Assembly: GCA_958295495.1 (NCBI GenBank)
Contig: OY282352.1
Coordinates: 2,790,001-2,854,000, forward strand
Length of the DNA: 64,000 nucleotides
Reading direction: 5' to 3'
Origin: an uncultured Latescibacterota bacterium
GTDB lineage: Bacteria > Latescibacterota > UBA2968 > UBA8231
Numbering within the stretch: position 1 is the first letter of the stretch; each line of letters starts with the position of its first letter. A model generated the notes under the pieces. The model was not told the DNA's origin. It ran no database searches and saw nothing but the letters and a program-made list of their open reading frames with translations. Of this stretch, positions 1-9,013 are shown in pieces. A program made the position numbers and the translations under genes.

Positions 1-9
1 AGTAGCAAC

Positions 10-366
10 TTACTCGGCCAGTCGAATCGCTTCCTTGGCTGCTTCTATATCGGGAGCTGCCGAACTCTCCATCGGATAGCGCACTGTTGTCCCATACTCG
101 CCCAACATTTCAGCCGCTGACATCAATTTCCCCAAGGCCGGTTCCTGATCTGCACATAGCTGTGTGAGATAAATGAGATCATGGACAAAACGGAAAGGTA
201 CCGAGTGCGCGATCAGATAGCCCTTCAGATATTTCTCGGCGCATTGTTGAGCGTGGTAGCAGGCCATCTCAGGCAAAGGTGTTTTCGGACCCAACGCCCG
301 ACGCGCCATCTCCAAATCTTGATTTGCCTTATCGAACCAGCCCCGTTCAGGCAACGCGCCGCTCAT
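10..366 (-). CDS. HEPN domain protein (toxin of a HEPN/MNT pair)
   Basis: A 118-residue all-helical HEPN-domain protein. The helix YHAQQCAEKYLKGYL at about residues 37-51 and the following HDLIYLTQL are the signature of the short HEPN proteins paired with minimal nucleotidyltransferases. In characterised pairs the HEPN partner is a ribonuclease toxin and the nucleotidyltransferase is the antitoxin. A full R-x4-6-H ribonuclease motif is not obvious here (only RFVH is visible), so catalytic activity is uncertain. Its start overlaps the end of the nucleotidyltransferase gene by 20 bases, so the two are translated as one unit. Family assignment is solid; toxicity is inferred from the pairing. Confidence 0.85.
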   Translation of the reverse strand: MSGALPERGWFDKANQDLEMARRALGPKTPLPEMACYHAQQCAEKYLKGYLIAHSVPFRFVHDLIYLTQLCADQEPALGKLMSAAEMLGEYGTTVRYPMESSAAPDIEAAKEAIRLAE

Positions 367-703
367 ACAATACCTTTCCCTCTTCCAGCACTTGGTGCAT
401 CAAGGAATATGGGTCATTGCGCTGTTCGGCGAGAACTTCCGGCGAACGGATAAGTACATCAACGGGCAGGACGAAACGCTCGGCAATCGCTCGACGAATC
501 GGATTGCCGGGCGGTAGTTTTTCTGTGCCGGCGCGAAGCACGACTAGCAGATCCACATCGCTATGCGATCCCCCCTCTCCGCGGGCATGACTGCCGAAGA
601 GAATGACTTGTTCTGGCTCAAAGCGTTCGACGATCAGCTGCGCTATGGCCTTGATGGTCGCGTTGTCGATATGGGCTTCAATGGCATTCATAGGGGGGTC
701 CAA
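347..703 (-). CDS. MNT-type nucleotidyltransferase (antitoxin of a HEPN/MNT pair)
   Basis: A 118-residue minimal nucleotidyltransferase. The active-site pattern GSHARGEGGSHSDVDLLVV (about residues 37-55) has the GS motif and the two aspartates of the DxD site, and a third acidic residue lies in PVDVLI further on, so the enzyme looks intact. Relatives neutralise the HEPN toxin, in some cases by adding AMP residues to it. It is the first gene of the pair and overlaps the HEPN gene by 20 bases. An internal ATG four codons downstream (MNAIEAH) is an alternative start. Confidence 0.87.
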   Translation of the reverse strand: MDPPMNAIEAHIDNATIKAIAQLIVERFEPEQVILFGSHARGEGGSHSDVDLLVVLRAGTEKLPPGNPIRRAIAERFVLPVDVLIRSPEVLAEQRNDPYSLMHQVLEEGKVLYERRVA

Positions 704-725
704 GCCCTCGCCGCATATAATTCCC

Positions 726-941
726 TCAATCTTTGACCTCGATCACGGCCAATACATCCGTCCCTTCTAAGACGCGATTTATAAAAGTAATGGTTGTAGT
801 ACCTTTACTCTTATCGACTATGTAATCGCGACCTTCCTTGAGCTTGCCGTGGCGGTCAACTAGTACTTTTAGTTCAAGCCTGCCAGAACGTACGTTAGGG
901 ATCAACCCGCCCCCATCCCAAAAAAGATCATTGTGATCTAG
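726..941 (-). pseudogene. C-terminal remnant of an unidentified gene
   Basis: Between the FlgD-tailed gene and the MNT gene the minus strand carries about 70 uninterrupted codons without a start codon. They read through NDLFWDGGG, RSGRLELKVLVDRHGKL, EGRDYIVDKSKGTTTITF and end VLAVIEVKD-stop. The alternating hydrophobic pattern and the G-x-D-Y-x-V...TTTITF arrangement look like a real beta-rich domain, not chance. The fragment begins right at the stop codon of the neighbouring gene, so its 5' part was lost in a rearrangement. The family is not recognised. Confidence 0.5.
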
Positions 942-2944
942 TACGCCACGGCCACCGACCGCAACCGCACCTCTCGCCCCTTATCCGTTTCCACTTCCAC
1001 CCGCGCCAAGTACACGCCTGGATGGACCCGTTGCCCGGCCGCGTCCCGCCCGTCCCAGTGGACTAGGTGGCGTCCTGCGTCCTGCACACTTGGCGGTGCT
1101 TGCCATACCGGCCGCCCGTCGAGGGCATACACGCCGACCTGCACTTGGGACGACTGCCGCACCCGGAAGAGGGTGTATCCTATGGACAACAGGTCGTTTA
1201 CGCCGTCGCCTTGGGGGGTAAACGCGCCGCTACCCGCCTCGACGTCTCCCAGTACCCCGCCGGTGGAAGCGGCAGACGCCACGACGAGCAACTGGTTGGA
1301 GCCTAGCTCCGCGCTGACGTCGCCCCCTTCGACGCGCTGCAACAAGCTCGGCTCGCGGCGGTTGAAAATCTCGCCGCCAAATTCGCCGGCTTCGCCGTAC
1401 AGCACGGCTTCGAGGCCGATGCGCAGCCGCTGATCGTCGCTCGGGTGCAAGCGGCGCGGCAAGAACACCACAAAGCCGCTTGCTTCGCGTAACAGGCTAT
1501 CCGGCTCTACGGCGCTAAGCGGGTCGCCCATCTCCAGATAGCGAAATGCAGCTTCCGCCGGTGCTAAGATGCGCACGGCGTCGCAGCCGATGCGGTCCGC
1601 GCTGGCAAACTCCACGCCTAGGTCGTACGTGAACGGGGTGTTCTCGCCCGCTGGGACGCGCACTTGCCCGCCTTGGGGATGGGGTTGGTCCGCGAGGACG
1701 ATCTCGCCGACGACCCGGTCGGCCAGCAGGGGCGCGATCTCGATTTGCAGGGAATCGAGGCGGGCAAATTCCCACAGCGCGTCCGTTGCTAGCTGGACGC
1801 GCAATTGGAAATACCGGCCCCACGGCAGGCGCGGATGCTGGCCCGAGCCCTCCAACGGCAGCGACCAGAAGCTCCAGTTTTGCAGATCTTCAGCCACTGG
1901 ACCGCGATAGCCGACCGCTATGGTCGCACCGCGCGCCTCTAGGGGTATCAGCCGGTCCCACTGCTTCTTGGTCACCTCTACATGGGCGCCCAGATCGTCA
2001 AAGCCAAAATAAGCCGTTGGGCTGTCGTCGCGCCCCGTGCGGATTTCCACTTGGGCGCGGGTTAGACCGTCGGACGGCAGCAGTTGCTCCCCGTCCTTGC
2101 GCCATTTGCTCACCCCCAAGCGCACCTGCCCGAAATTGACCTCTCGCCCCAAGTCTATGACCTGCGACTCATAGGTGGCCTGTGGAGCAAAACCCCGGCC
2201 GTAGATTTCCATTTCGGCAAAGCCCGAGCGCGTGACGATGGGGTCGCCGTACAGGGTAAACCCGTCGGGGATGGCGATTAGGCGGAAGAAGCGGAGGTAT
2301 TGCACGGGAAACGCGACTTCGGTCACCGCGTCGGCATTGCGCTCCTCGTAGGCGAGGGGAACAGCTAGCGGACAGCACGGCCCGTCGCCCCGCCAGACGA
2401 ACCCGCGCTCCAGTTCCTCTTGTAGAATGCCGGTCTCGGCTTTGGCGGCCGTCAGACTATAGGACTTGAGGATGTAATTGGGCCTGAAAGGCTCGTCGCT
2501 TTCGGGGCTGACGCCCTCGGGAGGAAAAAAGACAAAGCGCTCTACCGGCACTTGGATGCCCAAGTCTATGGTATAGAAAATCTGCTTCTCGTCTCGCCGC
2601 TCCACGTACGTGGTTGAGTCTCCATCGACGAAGAGAAAAATTTCCGTGGCCTTGTATAGGGTGTTGTGGTTGATGTCCGTCCAGAAGCGCGGATGGCCGG
2701 GGCGGAATTGCGGGTCGGTGGGAAAGCGCCAGCGCTGCCAAGGGCCGAGTTGCGGCAGGATGTTTTCGCTCGGGTTAAGCTCAAAAGGCTGGAGTGCTTG
2801 GGAAGCGGCTGCGTCGTCGATCATCAGGCTGAAATCCGCCACGTCCGCAGGCGAGACGCCGCCCTGCCCGCCGAGCTGCCACCACTCTTGCGCTGCCCCG
2901 GGGCTGCACATCAGCGCGGCGCAAGCCAACATCGCCCATCGCAT
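938..2944 (-). CDS. Secreted FlgD-tailed beta-sandwich protein
   Basis: About 668 residues, exported. I place the start at 2944 because MRWAMLACAALMCSPGAAQ is a clean signal peptide with a G-rich ribosome binding site just before it; the in-frame ATG at 3028 would add 28 polar residues. The middle contains beta-sandwich modules shared with the six other FlgD-tailed proteins here (NWSFWSLPLEGSGQHPRLP, then VGEIVLAD, then a Y-D-x-G-V-E-F strand). The C-terminus is a FlgD/CHU_C-like Ig module: TPQGDGVNDLLSIGY, WDGRDAAGQRVHPGVYLARV. In relatives this module is found on surface or outer-membrane-attached proteins; the ligand is unknown. A perfect hairpin covers the ribosome binding region. Confidence 0.8.
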   Translation of the reverse strand: MRWAMLACAALMCSPGAAQEWWQLGGQGGVSPADVADFSLMIDDAAASQALQPFELNPSENILPQLGPWQRWRFPTDPQFRPGHPRFWTDINHNTLYKATEIFLFVDGDSTTYVERRDEKQIFYTIDLGIQVPVERFVFFPPEGVSPESDEPFRPNYILKSYSLTAAKAETGILQEELERGFVWRGDGPCCPLAVPLAYEERNADAVTEVAFPVQYLRFFRLIAIPDGFTLYGDPIVTRSGFAEMEIYGRGFAPQATYESQVIDLGREVNFGQVRLGVSKWRKDGEQLLPSDGLTRAQVEIRTGRDDSPTAYFGFDDLGAHVEVTKKQWDRLIPLEARGATIAVGYRGPVAEDLQNWSFWSLPLEGSGQHPRLPWGRYFQLRVQLATDALWEFARLDSLQIEIAPLLADRVVGEIVLADQPHPQGGQVRVPAGENTPFTYDLGVEFASADRIGCDAVRILAPAEAAFRYLEMGDPLSAVEPDSLLREASGFVVFLPRRLHPSDDQRLRIGLEAVLYGEAGEFGGEIFNRREPSLLQRVEGGDVSAELGSNQLLVVASAASTGGVLGDVEAGSGAFTPQGDGVNDLLSIGYTLFRVRQSSQVQVGVYALDGRPVWQAPPSVQDAGRHLVHWDGRDAAGQRVHPGVYLARVEVETDKGREVRLRSVAVAY

Positions 2945-2948
2945 CCAA

Positions 2949-2973
2949 CCCCCTTTTCGACGCGAAAAGGGGG
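2949..2973 (-). promoter_or_regulatory. 11-bp perfect hairpin over the start of the FlgD-tailed gene
   Basis: CCCCCTTTTCG at 2949-2959 pairs perfectly with CGAAAAGGGGG at 2963-2973 around a 3-base loop. On the minus strand the purine arm immediately precedes the start codon at 2944 and contains the only plausible Shine-Dalgarno sequence, so the hairpin would hide it. A translational control element is the simplest reading; no T-run follows, so it is not a terminator. Confidence 0.45.
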
Positions 2974-3084
2974 AGTAGAAGCGGTTCCCCCCTTCCTCGC
3001 CGACTAGGGTTTTATCGCGTTTTTTCATTATGGGGTGGCCGTTTTAAGATGCGATACATTTTGGCCGAGTCATAAAAAATGAAA

Positions 3085-3117
3085 CGAGGGAGAAGGGCCT
3101 TTTGCCCCCCTCCCTCG
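3085..3117 (-). terminator. Rho-independent terminator after the CBM9-like gene
   Basis: CGAGGGAGAAGGGC at 3085-3098 pairs with GCCCCCCTCCCTCG at 3104-3117 apart from two mismatches. Read on the minus strand the hairpin is followed by a T-rich tract (TTTCATTTTTTATG). It lies 18 bases after the stop codon of the minus-strand gene ending at 3136. Confidence 0.7.
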
Positions 3118-3135
3118 TGGTTGCGCCGCGAACTG

Positions 3136-4056
3136 CTACTTGAGGCGTTGGGACATGCTGTTTTTGATGTGGCCCCAAGTGTCGTTTTCCACGCTGGTCT
3201 CGGACGTCTCGGGTGCCGCCAGTGCCCAGAAGTCGGGCATCTGCGAAGCGTCGACGTCCTGCGACTGGCTGCCGTCGTTGATGTACATGGAGTGCTTGCG
3301 GCCACCGCCGGGGCGGTCGGCGTCGAGCGGGCGATAGCCGAGGTGAATCACGTCGTCCTCGGCGAACACGTGCCGCACGCTTTCGGCTTCGCTCAGGCCC
3401 CATATATCCCACAGGGCACCCCGCCACTCATAGGTGTACGTAACCGGGCCGACCGTCAGGTTTTCGGCACCTGCTGGTAGGACGGTCCACGCAGCCTCGA
3501 AAAACTCCGGCTCCACGCCCCACAGCAGCTCTTCAGAGTCGATAAACTCTAGCTGGCTGTAGAAGAAGCAGGTCTGATTGGGCAGCAGGGACTCGCCGGC
3601 TGGCGGGAAGATGCGCACGTGCCAGCGCTGGCCATTGGCGATCTGCTCGAGGTCGGAACCGAGGATATTGCCGCCGAGGTGATCGGCGTCAACGGTTATC
3701 TGCAAGCAGTCGTCTTTCCACCACTCCTTGACGGGCGAATCGTACTTGAGGGTGTCATCGACAAAGCGCGCAAAGCCGTACCACTTGTTGTCTGGCTCGG
3801 CCGACCAAGCGTTGAGGATGGTGAAATCGTAGTCCGACAACTCGACGAAATCGCTGGCCCGGTCGAAGAAATCGGGCTGGTTGAGGGCGAGGGCCGGGTC
3901 GTACCAACCCCAGTCGTCGTCGTTGCCGTCGATGGTGATGGCCGCCGGATCGGGCACCTGCGGGTAGAATACGGTCACGCCTACGTGGGCCAAAGCGGCC
4001 GTGCTCAGTAGGCACACCAGCCCGCAAGACAAGGCGAAAAAGCCGAACTTTCTCAT
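3136..4056 (-). CDS. Secreted CBM9-like carbohydrate-binding protein
   Basis: About 306 residues. The start at 4056 is set by an AAGGAG ribosome binding site and the signal peptide MRKFGFFALSCGLVCLLST, cleaved after ALA. The mature protein starts with PDPAAITIDGNDDDWGWYDP, the opening of the CBM9-like fold (I-T-I-D-G-x-x-x-D-W), and contains QITVDADHLGG typical of that group. Relatives bind sugars or heme-like ligands outside the cell; the ligand here is unknown. The C-terminus TSVENDTWGHIKNS is shared with the protein at 20873-21757 and may be a sorting or docking tail. Paralogue of 15227-16165. Confidence 0.8.
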   Translation of the reverse strand: MRKFGFFALSCGLVCLLSTAALAHVGVTVFYPQVPDPAAITIDGNDDDWGWYDPALALNQPDFFDRASDFVELSDYDFTILNAWSAEPDNKWYGFARFVDDTLKYDSPVKEWWKDDCLQITVDADHLGGNILGSDLEQIANGQRWHVRIFPPAGESLLPNQTCFFYSQLEFIDSEELLWGVEPEFFEAAWTVLPAGAENLTVGPVTYTYEWRGALWDIWGLSEAESVRHVFAEDDVIHLGYRPLDADRPGGGRKHSMYINDGSQSQDVDASQMPDFWALAAPETSETSVENDTWGHIKNSMSQRLK

Positions 4057-4340
4057 GTTGCGCTCCTTGATTGGATGGAATGAAAAAGAAAAAGGGATGT
4101 GGAAACGGTCGTTCAGCACGCTGTGCAACCTCCTTTCGGATAAAGTGATACTGCTAAGGTGGTTTTACATTATAACAAAAAAACCCAGACAGGCGAAACA
4201 AATTTGCCGCAAGGAAATGCCGTTTTTTGCCGGCGCGACCGCGGGCTGCTGACTTGGTAGGCAGGGGGAACGGGGCGTATATTGTCAGCCGATGACGCTC
4301 GCTGGCCTAGGCGGGCTTCCCCCTCATTAGGAGATGGATC
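4057..4340. promoter_or_regulatory. Divergent intergenic region with a candidate minus-strand promoter
   Basis: A 284-base AT-rich gap between divergently transcribed genes. The minus strand carries a consensus -10 hexamer TATAAT (plus-strand coordinates 4169-4174) about 110 bases before the CBM9-like gene; no convincing -35 is seen at the usual spacing. Nothing coding is visible. Confidence 0.35.
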
Positions 4341-6980
4341 ATGAGGCTGACAACCCTTTGCAGCAGAGGGCCGATCTTGCTGTTGTGGTGTGCTTTTGTA
4401 CTCTCAGAGTCTAAGGCTTTTGCCCAGCTATCTACCGGCTTTCGCCCAGTTGAGCAACCGGGGATTCGCGGGGTGCGCATCCATCCCGGAGCCTTGGCAC
4501 CCAACCGGCGCAAGTGGTACTTGCCGCAGAACCTGTACTACGAATACCAGTGGCGCGGCTGGGAATACAGCAACTACGCACGCGACAACTACGACCGCTA
4601 CGTGAACATCCTGCTCGAAGGCACTCGCAACTACAACCTCTTCGGCCAGTACATCAACCGCGGCTGGGTCATCTACGACTGGACCGAAACCAGCCCCCTG
4701 CGCCAGGGCAGTGCCCTCTTGAAGGGAACCCGCTTTGGCCGCTGGTTCGACAGCCTCGTCATCTCGTCGGCCAGCCACGGCCAATTCCACACCTCCCTGA
4801 CGGTGGGCGACGCCATCCGCACGACCCTCACTCCCCTGACCTTTTCCAAGCCCACGTTCAACGGGTTGCAGTGGGATTTTCTCGCCGACAAGTACGCGCT
4901 GACCCTCCTCGGCTCGCGGCTCAACGCGCCGGGGTTTACCGCGCTCAACGAGGCGGGCGGGTCTTCGACGCTCGAAAACACGACCCGCCTCCTCGGGGCC
5001 CGCGGCGTGGCCCAAGTGGGCGACTTCGCCAAGCTGGGCCTGACGTGGGTCAATGTGTCCAATACCAGCAGCGAACTGAGCCTCGGAGACAACTCGCTCA
5101 AGGGCCTGCTGACCGGCCCCCAGAACACGGGCAATGTCGAGCGGGTCATCATCCGCATCGCGGACGACTCGCCCGAATCCGACCAAACCGGGGCCTCGTT
5201 TTTCGTCGATCAGGTGATCATCGACGGAGAGCTGCACCCGGAAATCGCGCCCTTGGTGCGCGGCGGCGTACGGCGCGAGGGCATCTTGGAGGTAAGCGGC
5301 TCGGACGTGATTGAGCTTATCTACGACATTCGCAACGATTTTAGCCCGACCGAAAAAGTGGGCACCTTCCGCGAGGCCCAGAAGCTCGAATTCGAGCTGG
5401 TAGTGTCCAACGACTACCGCATAGAGATCGCCTCCAACCTCCAGACCAATGCCCGGGGCGAGCAGGTCTTCTTGCCAGTGGCCGAGGCCCGCGACGAGAT
5501 CACCGATGGCTCCAATCAGACTTTTGTGCGCTTTGCCTACGGCCTGCCGACCGGGCACGAGGTGATAGGTATGGACTTGGAGCTGATCAACCTCGCCCAC
5601 TTCGACCTGCGGGCCGAATGGGCCGTCAACCGCCGCTTCCGCCGCTTCCCCAACCAGAACTTTCGCAAGCTGCCCGCTCACAAGGAAACGGCCGAAGCCG
5701 GGTACGTCACGGCCTCGTATCAGCGCTACCCCTTCTTTGCGTACGGCGAGGTGTTCACCATAGATCCCGATTACAGCACCACGGCCTTTATCGCCGACCC
5801 CGGCGGGGTCATCGACTACGCCAGCGAGACCCAAAACCTCTTTGAGTTCGTCGATGACAACGACGACCAAGACCGCTTCACCGACTGGCAGCGCTATCGC
5901 CAGAGTCAGGGGTTTGGCGGCTCGGGCGGCTCGCTGGGCCGCGACACTGAGATTTTTCCCGGGCTGGACGAGAACAACGATTTTATTTCCGACTTCAACC
6001 AAAACCAGAACAGCCGCCCGGATTACGTCGAGCCCTTTCTCCGCTATCAGGTCGATCCGCCCGAGTTTCTCTTTGGCATGGACATGAACAACAACACGAT
6101 CATCGACCGCTTTGAGGACGACCGCCTACCCGACTACCCCTACGAGCGCGACCACCGCGGCTACAACGCATACGGGGGATTAAAAATCACCGAGAGCACC
6201 CGGCTGACCGTCGGCCGGCTCGCCGAGCACCAGCTAAGTAGCGACCGCGAGAGCCGCTCTTTATACGGGCTGCTGACCTTGGAAAAATCCTATCCCGGGC
6301 TGGATGTCGCCTTGTTTGAACACGCCAAACTAGTGGCCGACACCTTGCCCGAAGATCGCGTCGTCTGGCGCGACCCCATCGGCCTGACGGATTTTGCGGA
6401 TCCGCTCGACAACCAAGACACCTTTGTCAACGCGCTGTACTTGCAGGCCCGCTACTTTCGCATCCGCAACCTGAACGTCGAGGGCAAGCTGAAGTACGAG
6501 CACTTCAACCAGCTCGGCGCGCAGGCCAGCCTAAAGCGCGACCGCTCGTTTTTGGGCCTGATCAACAAGGCCGATTACGCCATCCGCCCCAGCGACCGGC
6601 TCGCTCTCTATCCCAAGTGGAAGAGCATGTACCAGCGAGAGACGCCCACCGCGCTGGCCGGTTTGGAGGCCAACGAACTGACCGAGAGCTTTTTCTTTAT
6701 AGGCCAGTACTCGATCCTGCCAAAGACGAACTTGGACTTAGGCGTTGAATTCAGCCTCTTCGAGAACTTGGCCGAGCGCCCAGCCGAGGCGTCGCCGAGC
6801 TATGTCGAGGACTTCCGCAGCCTGGTCTTTTCGGCCCTGCTAACTAATGTGTCGTCCTATCAAGGATACGAGCTGACCATGAACGCGGGCTTCCTCCTAG
6901 AGCGCCAATTCTTCGCCGAGCAGACCCAGAAGCAATCGATCGTCTTCGTCCGCATCTTCGCTGCCACGGGCGGGGTGTAG
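4341..6980 (+). CDS. Large outer-membrane-like (putative beta-barrel) protein
   Basis: 879 residues with a signal peptide (hydrophobic segment ILLLWCAFVL, cleavage near AFA-QL) and an AGGAGA ribosome binding site. Much of the sequence is alternating amphipathic strands rich in Y, W, F and R, and the extreme C-terminus is hydrophobic (IVFVRIFAAT), suggesting a beta-barrel. At about residues 505-605 it has acidic calcium-type repeats (DDNDDQDRFTDW, DENNDFISDFNQ, DMNNNTIIDRF). It is clearly homologous to 23899-26595 over its whole length (shared INRGWVIYDW, TLTPLTFSKP, DDSPE, FLFGMDMNNN). I know no characterised homologue. It begins a run with the DUF6785-like gene and two FlgD-tailed genes; a role as outer-membrane channel or anchor is inferred. 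Confidence 0.7.
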   Translation: MRLTTLCSRGPILLLWCAFVLSESKAFAQLSTGFRPVEQPGIRGVRIHPGALAPNRRKWYLPQNLYYEYQWRGWEYSNYARDNYDRYVNILLEGTRNYNLFGQYINRGWVIYDWTETSPLRQGSALLKGTRFGRWFDSLVISSASHGQFHTSLTVGDAIRTTLTPLTFSKPTFNGLQWDFLADKYALTLLGSRLNAPGFTALNEAGGSSTLENTTRLLGARGVAQVGDFAKLGLTWVNVSNTSSELSLGDNSLKGLLTGPQNTGNVERVIIRIADDSPESDQTGASFFVDQVIIDGELHPEIAPLVRGGVRREGILEVSGSDVIELIYDIRNDFSPTEKVGTFREAQKLEFELVVSNDYRIEIASNLQTNARGEQVFLPVAEARDEITDGSNQTFVRFAYGLPTGHEVIGMDLELINLAHFDLRAEWAVNRRFRRFPNQNFRKLPAHKETAEAGYVTASYQRYPFFAYGEVFTIDPDYSTTAFIADPGGVIDYASETQNLFEFVDDNDDQDRFTDWQRYRQSQGFGGSGGSLGRDTEIFPGLDENNDFISDFNQNQNSRPDYVEPFLRYQVDPPEFLFGMDMNNNTIIDRFEDDRLPDYPYERDHRGYNAYGGLKITESTRLTVGRLAEHQLSSDRESRSLYGLLTLEKSYPGLDVALFEHAKLVADTLPEDRVVWRDPIGLTDFADPLDNQDTFVNALYLQARYFRIRNLNVEGKLKYEHFNQLGAQASLKRDRSFLGLINKADYAIRPSDRLALYPKWKSMYQRETPTALAGLEANELTESFFFIGQYSILPKTNLDLGVEFSLFENLAERPAEASPSYVEDFRSLVFSALLTNVSSYQGYELTMNAGFLLERQFFAEQTQKQSIVFVRIFAATGGV

Positions 6981-6983
6981 TCC

Positions 6984-8924
6984 TTGCAACTCCCAGCGGC
7001 CGGGGCCTTCACGCCCAAGGCCCTGATCCTCGGCTGCCTGTTTACGTTTTTCGTGGCTGCGGGCGACTCCTATGGGGTCTTCTATCTGCGCGGCTCGTAC
7101 ATGACGCTCGGGACCAGCACGGTAGGAGCCCTGTTCTTGCTCTTCTTCCTCGCTGGCTTGGTCAACCCGCTGCTCAAGCTGGTCCATCCGCGGGCCGGGC
7201 TAAACCGCGGCGAGCTTCTACTCATTTATATAATGATGGTCATGGCCTCGCCCCTGCCGGTGTTTTTTGCCGGCCGGTTCATCGGCACGATCCTCACTCC
7301 CTTTTACTTTGCCACGCCGGAAAACGACTGGCACACCCTCATCCAGCCCCACTTGGCGGACTGGTTGGAGCCGCGCGACCTAGCGGTCATGGAGCCTTTT
7401 TACGAGGGCTTGGAGCAGGGCCGGTCCATCCCGTGGGCTGGCTGGCTGCCGATTTTCTTGCGCTGGGCACCTTTTGTGTGGGCCCTGTTCTTGGCGATGA
7501 TTGCCGCGATGGCGATTCTGCGCCAGCAGTGGAACGACCACGAGCGGCTGACCTATCCGCTGGTCCAGGTGCCGATGGCCCTCACCGAACAGGACGCCGG
7601 GGGGGAACGCATGGCCCCATTCTTCAAAAACCCGGTGATGTGGATAGGCTTTGCCGTGCCGGCCGTCTGGGGCACCCTGCACGGGCTACACAACTACTTC
7701 CCAGAGACCGTGCCCATCGCCACCAATGTAGATCCCATCCACTTCATCCTGCCCATCTTCGACAACCTGTCCGAACTGCAATTCAAATTCCGCTTCAACA
7801 TCTTGGGCTTTTTCTACTTTCTCAAGACCGAAATCGCCTTCAGCCTGTGGTTTTTTAACCTCTTCGCCAATGCCTTGCGCACCACATTCGCCGTACTGGG
7901 CGTCACCAGTTCGGAGATGCTGGGGGGCGGGCACTCGATCATCGACCCGATCCTCGTCCACCAGTCGATGGGCGGGATGCTGGTCCTTTTTCTCTTTGGC
8001 CTGTTCGCGGCTCGCAGGCACCTGCGGGCGGTCTTGCGCAAGGCCCTTTGGGGAGACCCGACTATAAATGACTCCGGCGAAATCCTCTCCTACCGGACGG
8101 CCGTGCTCGTCCTGCTGGGCAGCAGCGCGGTGATGGTCGCGTGGCTCGCGCTGGCGGGCCTGCCCGTCTGGGTCACCCTCGTCTTTCTCTTTGTCGCGGC
8201 CGCGCTCTTTGTCGGATTTACTCGCCTAATCGCCGAAGGAGGGCTTTCAGACGGTTCGGTCCCGGTCGGCCCGGCCGCCATCGTCGTCTCAGCCGTCGGC
8301 TCTTCGGCCATCGGCACCGAGGGCTTGGTCGTGCTGGCGACGACCTATTTCTGGACGACCGGGCGCAGTTTCGCCATGACTTCGTGCGCCAACAGCCTCA
8401 AGTTGGGCGAAGGCTTTGGCGGGTCCAAACGCCCGCTGTTCTGGACGATGCTCTTGGCCATGGCCATCGGGCTGGTCTCGTCGATGTGGGTGGTTATGGA
8501 ACTGGGCTATTCCTACGGGGCGCTCAACCTGAAAATACCCGGGGGTAAACACGGGTTTTACGACTACGCGGCCGGCTTGATTCGCACGCCGAGCGAGCCA
8601 CACTTGTGGGGTTGGATCAACACCGGGATTGGGGCGGGCGCAATGCTGCTGTTGATGCTGGCGCGCTGGTACTATGTCTGGTGGCCCCTCCATCCCCTCG
8701 GCTACCCCATCGGCCCCACCGGGATCATGGATCACCTCTGGTTCGACATGTTCTTGGCTTGGCTTATTAAGGTGTCGGTGCTGCGCTACGGCGGCGTGGC
8801 ACTCTACCGCAGGACGCGCCCCTTTTTCATGGGCATGATCGCCGGACACATCGTGCCGGGGGGCCTTTTTCTGTTCGTCGATCACTGTACCGGCATGGTC
8901 GGCAACGTGATTTTCTGGGGTTGA
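6984..8924 (+). CDS. DUF6785/DUF6784-type multi-spanning membrane protein
   Basis: 646 residues with about a dozen hydrophobic segments, starting at a TTG three bases after the previous stop. Conserved blocks shared with the paralogue at 32165-34153 include RGSYMTL, FYFATPENDW, IPWAGW, LRQQWNDHERLTYPLVQVPM, LIAEGGLSDG and WWPLHPLGYPIGPTG. The sequence matches what I know as the DUF6785/DUF6784 family, which is large, integral to the membrane and uncharacterised; some resemblance to oligopeptide-type transporters has been noted. Its place directly behind a putative outer-membrane protein and ahead of secreted FlgD-tailed proteins suggests uptake or export of the same substrate. Confidence 0.75.
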   Translation: MQLPAAGAFTPKALILGCLFTFFVAAGDSYGVFYLRGSYMTLGTSTVGALFLLFFLAGLVNPLLKLVHPRAGLNRGELLLIYIMMVMASPLPVFFAGRFIGTILTPFYFATPENDWHTLIQPHLADWLEPRDLAVMEPFYEGLEQGRSIPWAGWLPIFLRWAPFVWALFLAMIAAMAILRQQWNDHERLTYPLVQVPMALTEQDAGGERMAPFFKNPVMWIGFAVPAVWGTLHGLHNYFPETVPIATNVDPIHFILPIFDNLSELQFKFRFNILGFFYFLKTEIAFSLWFFNLFANALRTTFAVLGVTSSEMLGGGHSIIDPILVHQSMGGMLVLFLFGLFAARRHLRAVLRKALWGDPTINDSGEILSYRTAVLVLLGSSAVMVAWLALAGLPVWVTLVFLFVAAALFVGFTRLIAEGGLSDGSVPVGPAAIVVSAVGSSAIGTEGLVVLATTYFWTTGRSFAMTSCANSLKLGEGFGGSKRPLFWTMLLAMAIGLVSSMWVVMELGYSYGALNLKIPGGKHGFYDYAAGLIRTPSEPHLWGWINTGIGAGAMLLLMLARWYYVWWPLHPLGYPIGPTGIMDHLWFDMFLAWLIKVSVLRYGGVALYRRTRPFFMGMIAGHIVPGGLFLFVDHCTGMVGNVIFWG

Positions 8925-9013
8925 GGTCGGGTGTGAAAACGGGCTATATTTCGCCAATAAAGTGGGACGACAAGCCGCTTGCGCGGATCAGTAATAAAGC
9001 GAGGGAATTGCTT

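Noticed and set aside
2160..2380. Overlapping reading frames on both strands inside the large FlgD-tailed genes
   Set aside because: They arise from the high GC content; they have arginine- and proline-rich compositions and no ribosome sites or homology.
4428..6002. A 524-residue minus-strand frame opposite the first outer-membrane-like gene
   Set aside because: Its composition (A, G, V, E-rich without hydrophobic patterning) is the antisense image of a GC-rich gene, and the plus-strand protein has a full-length paralogue.
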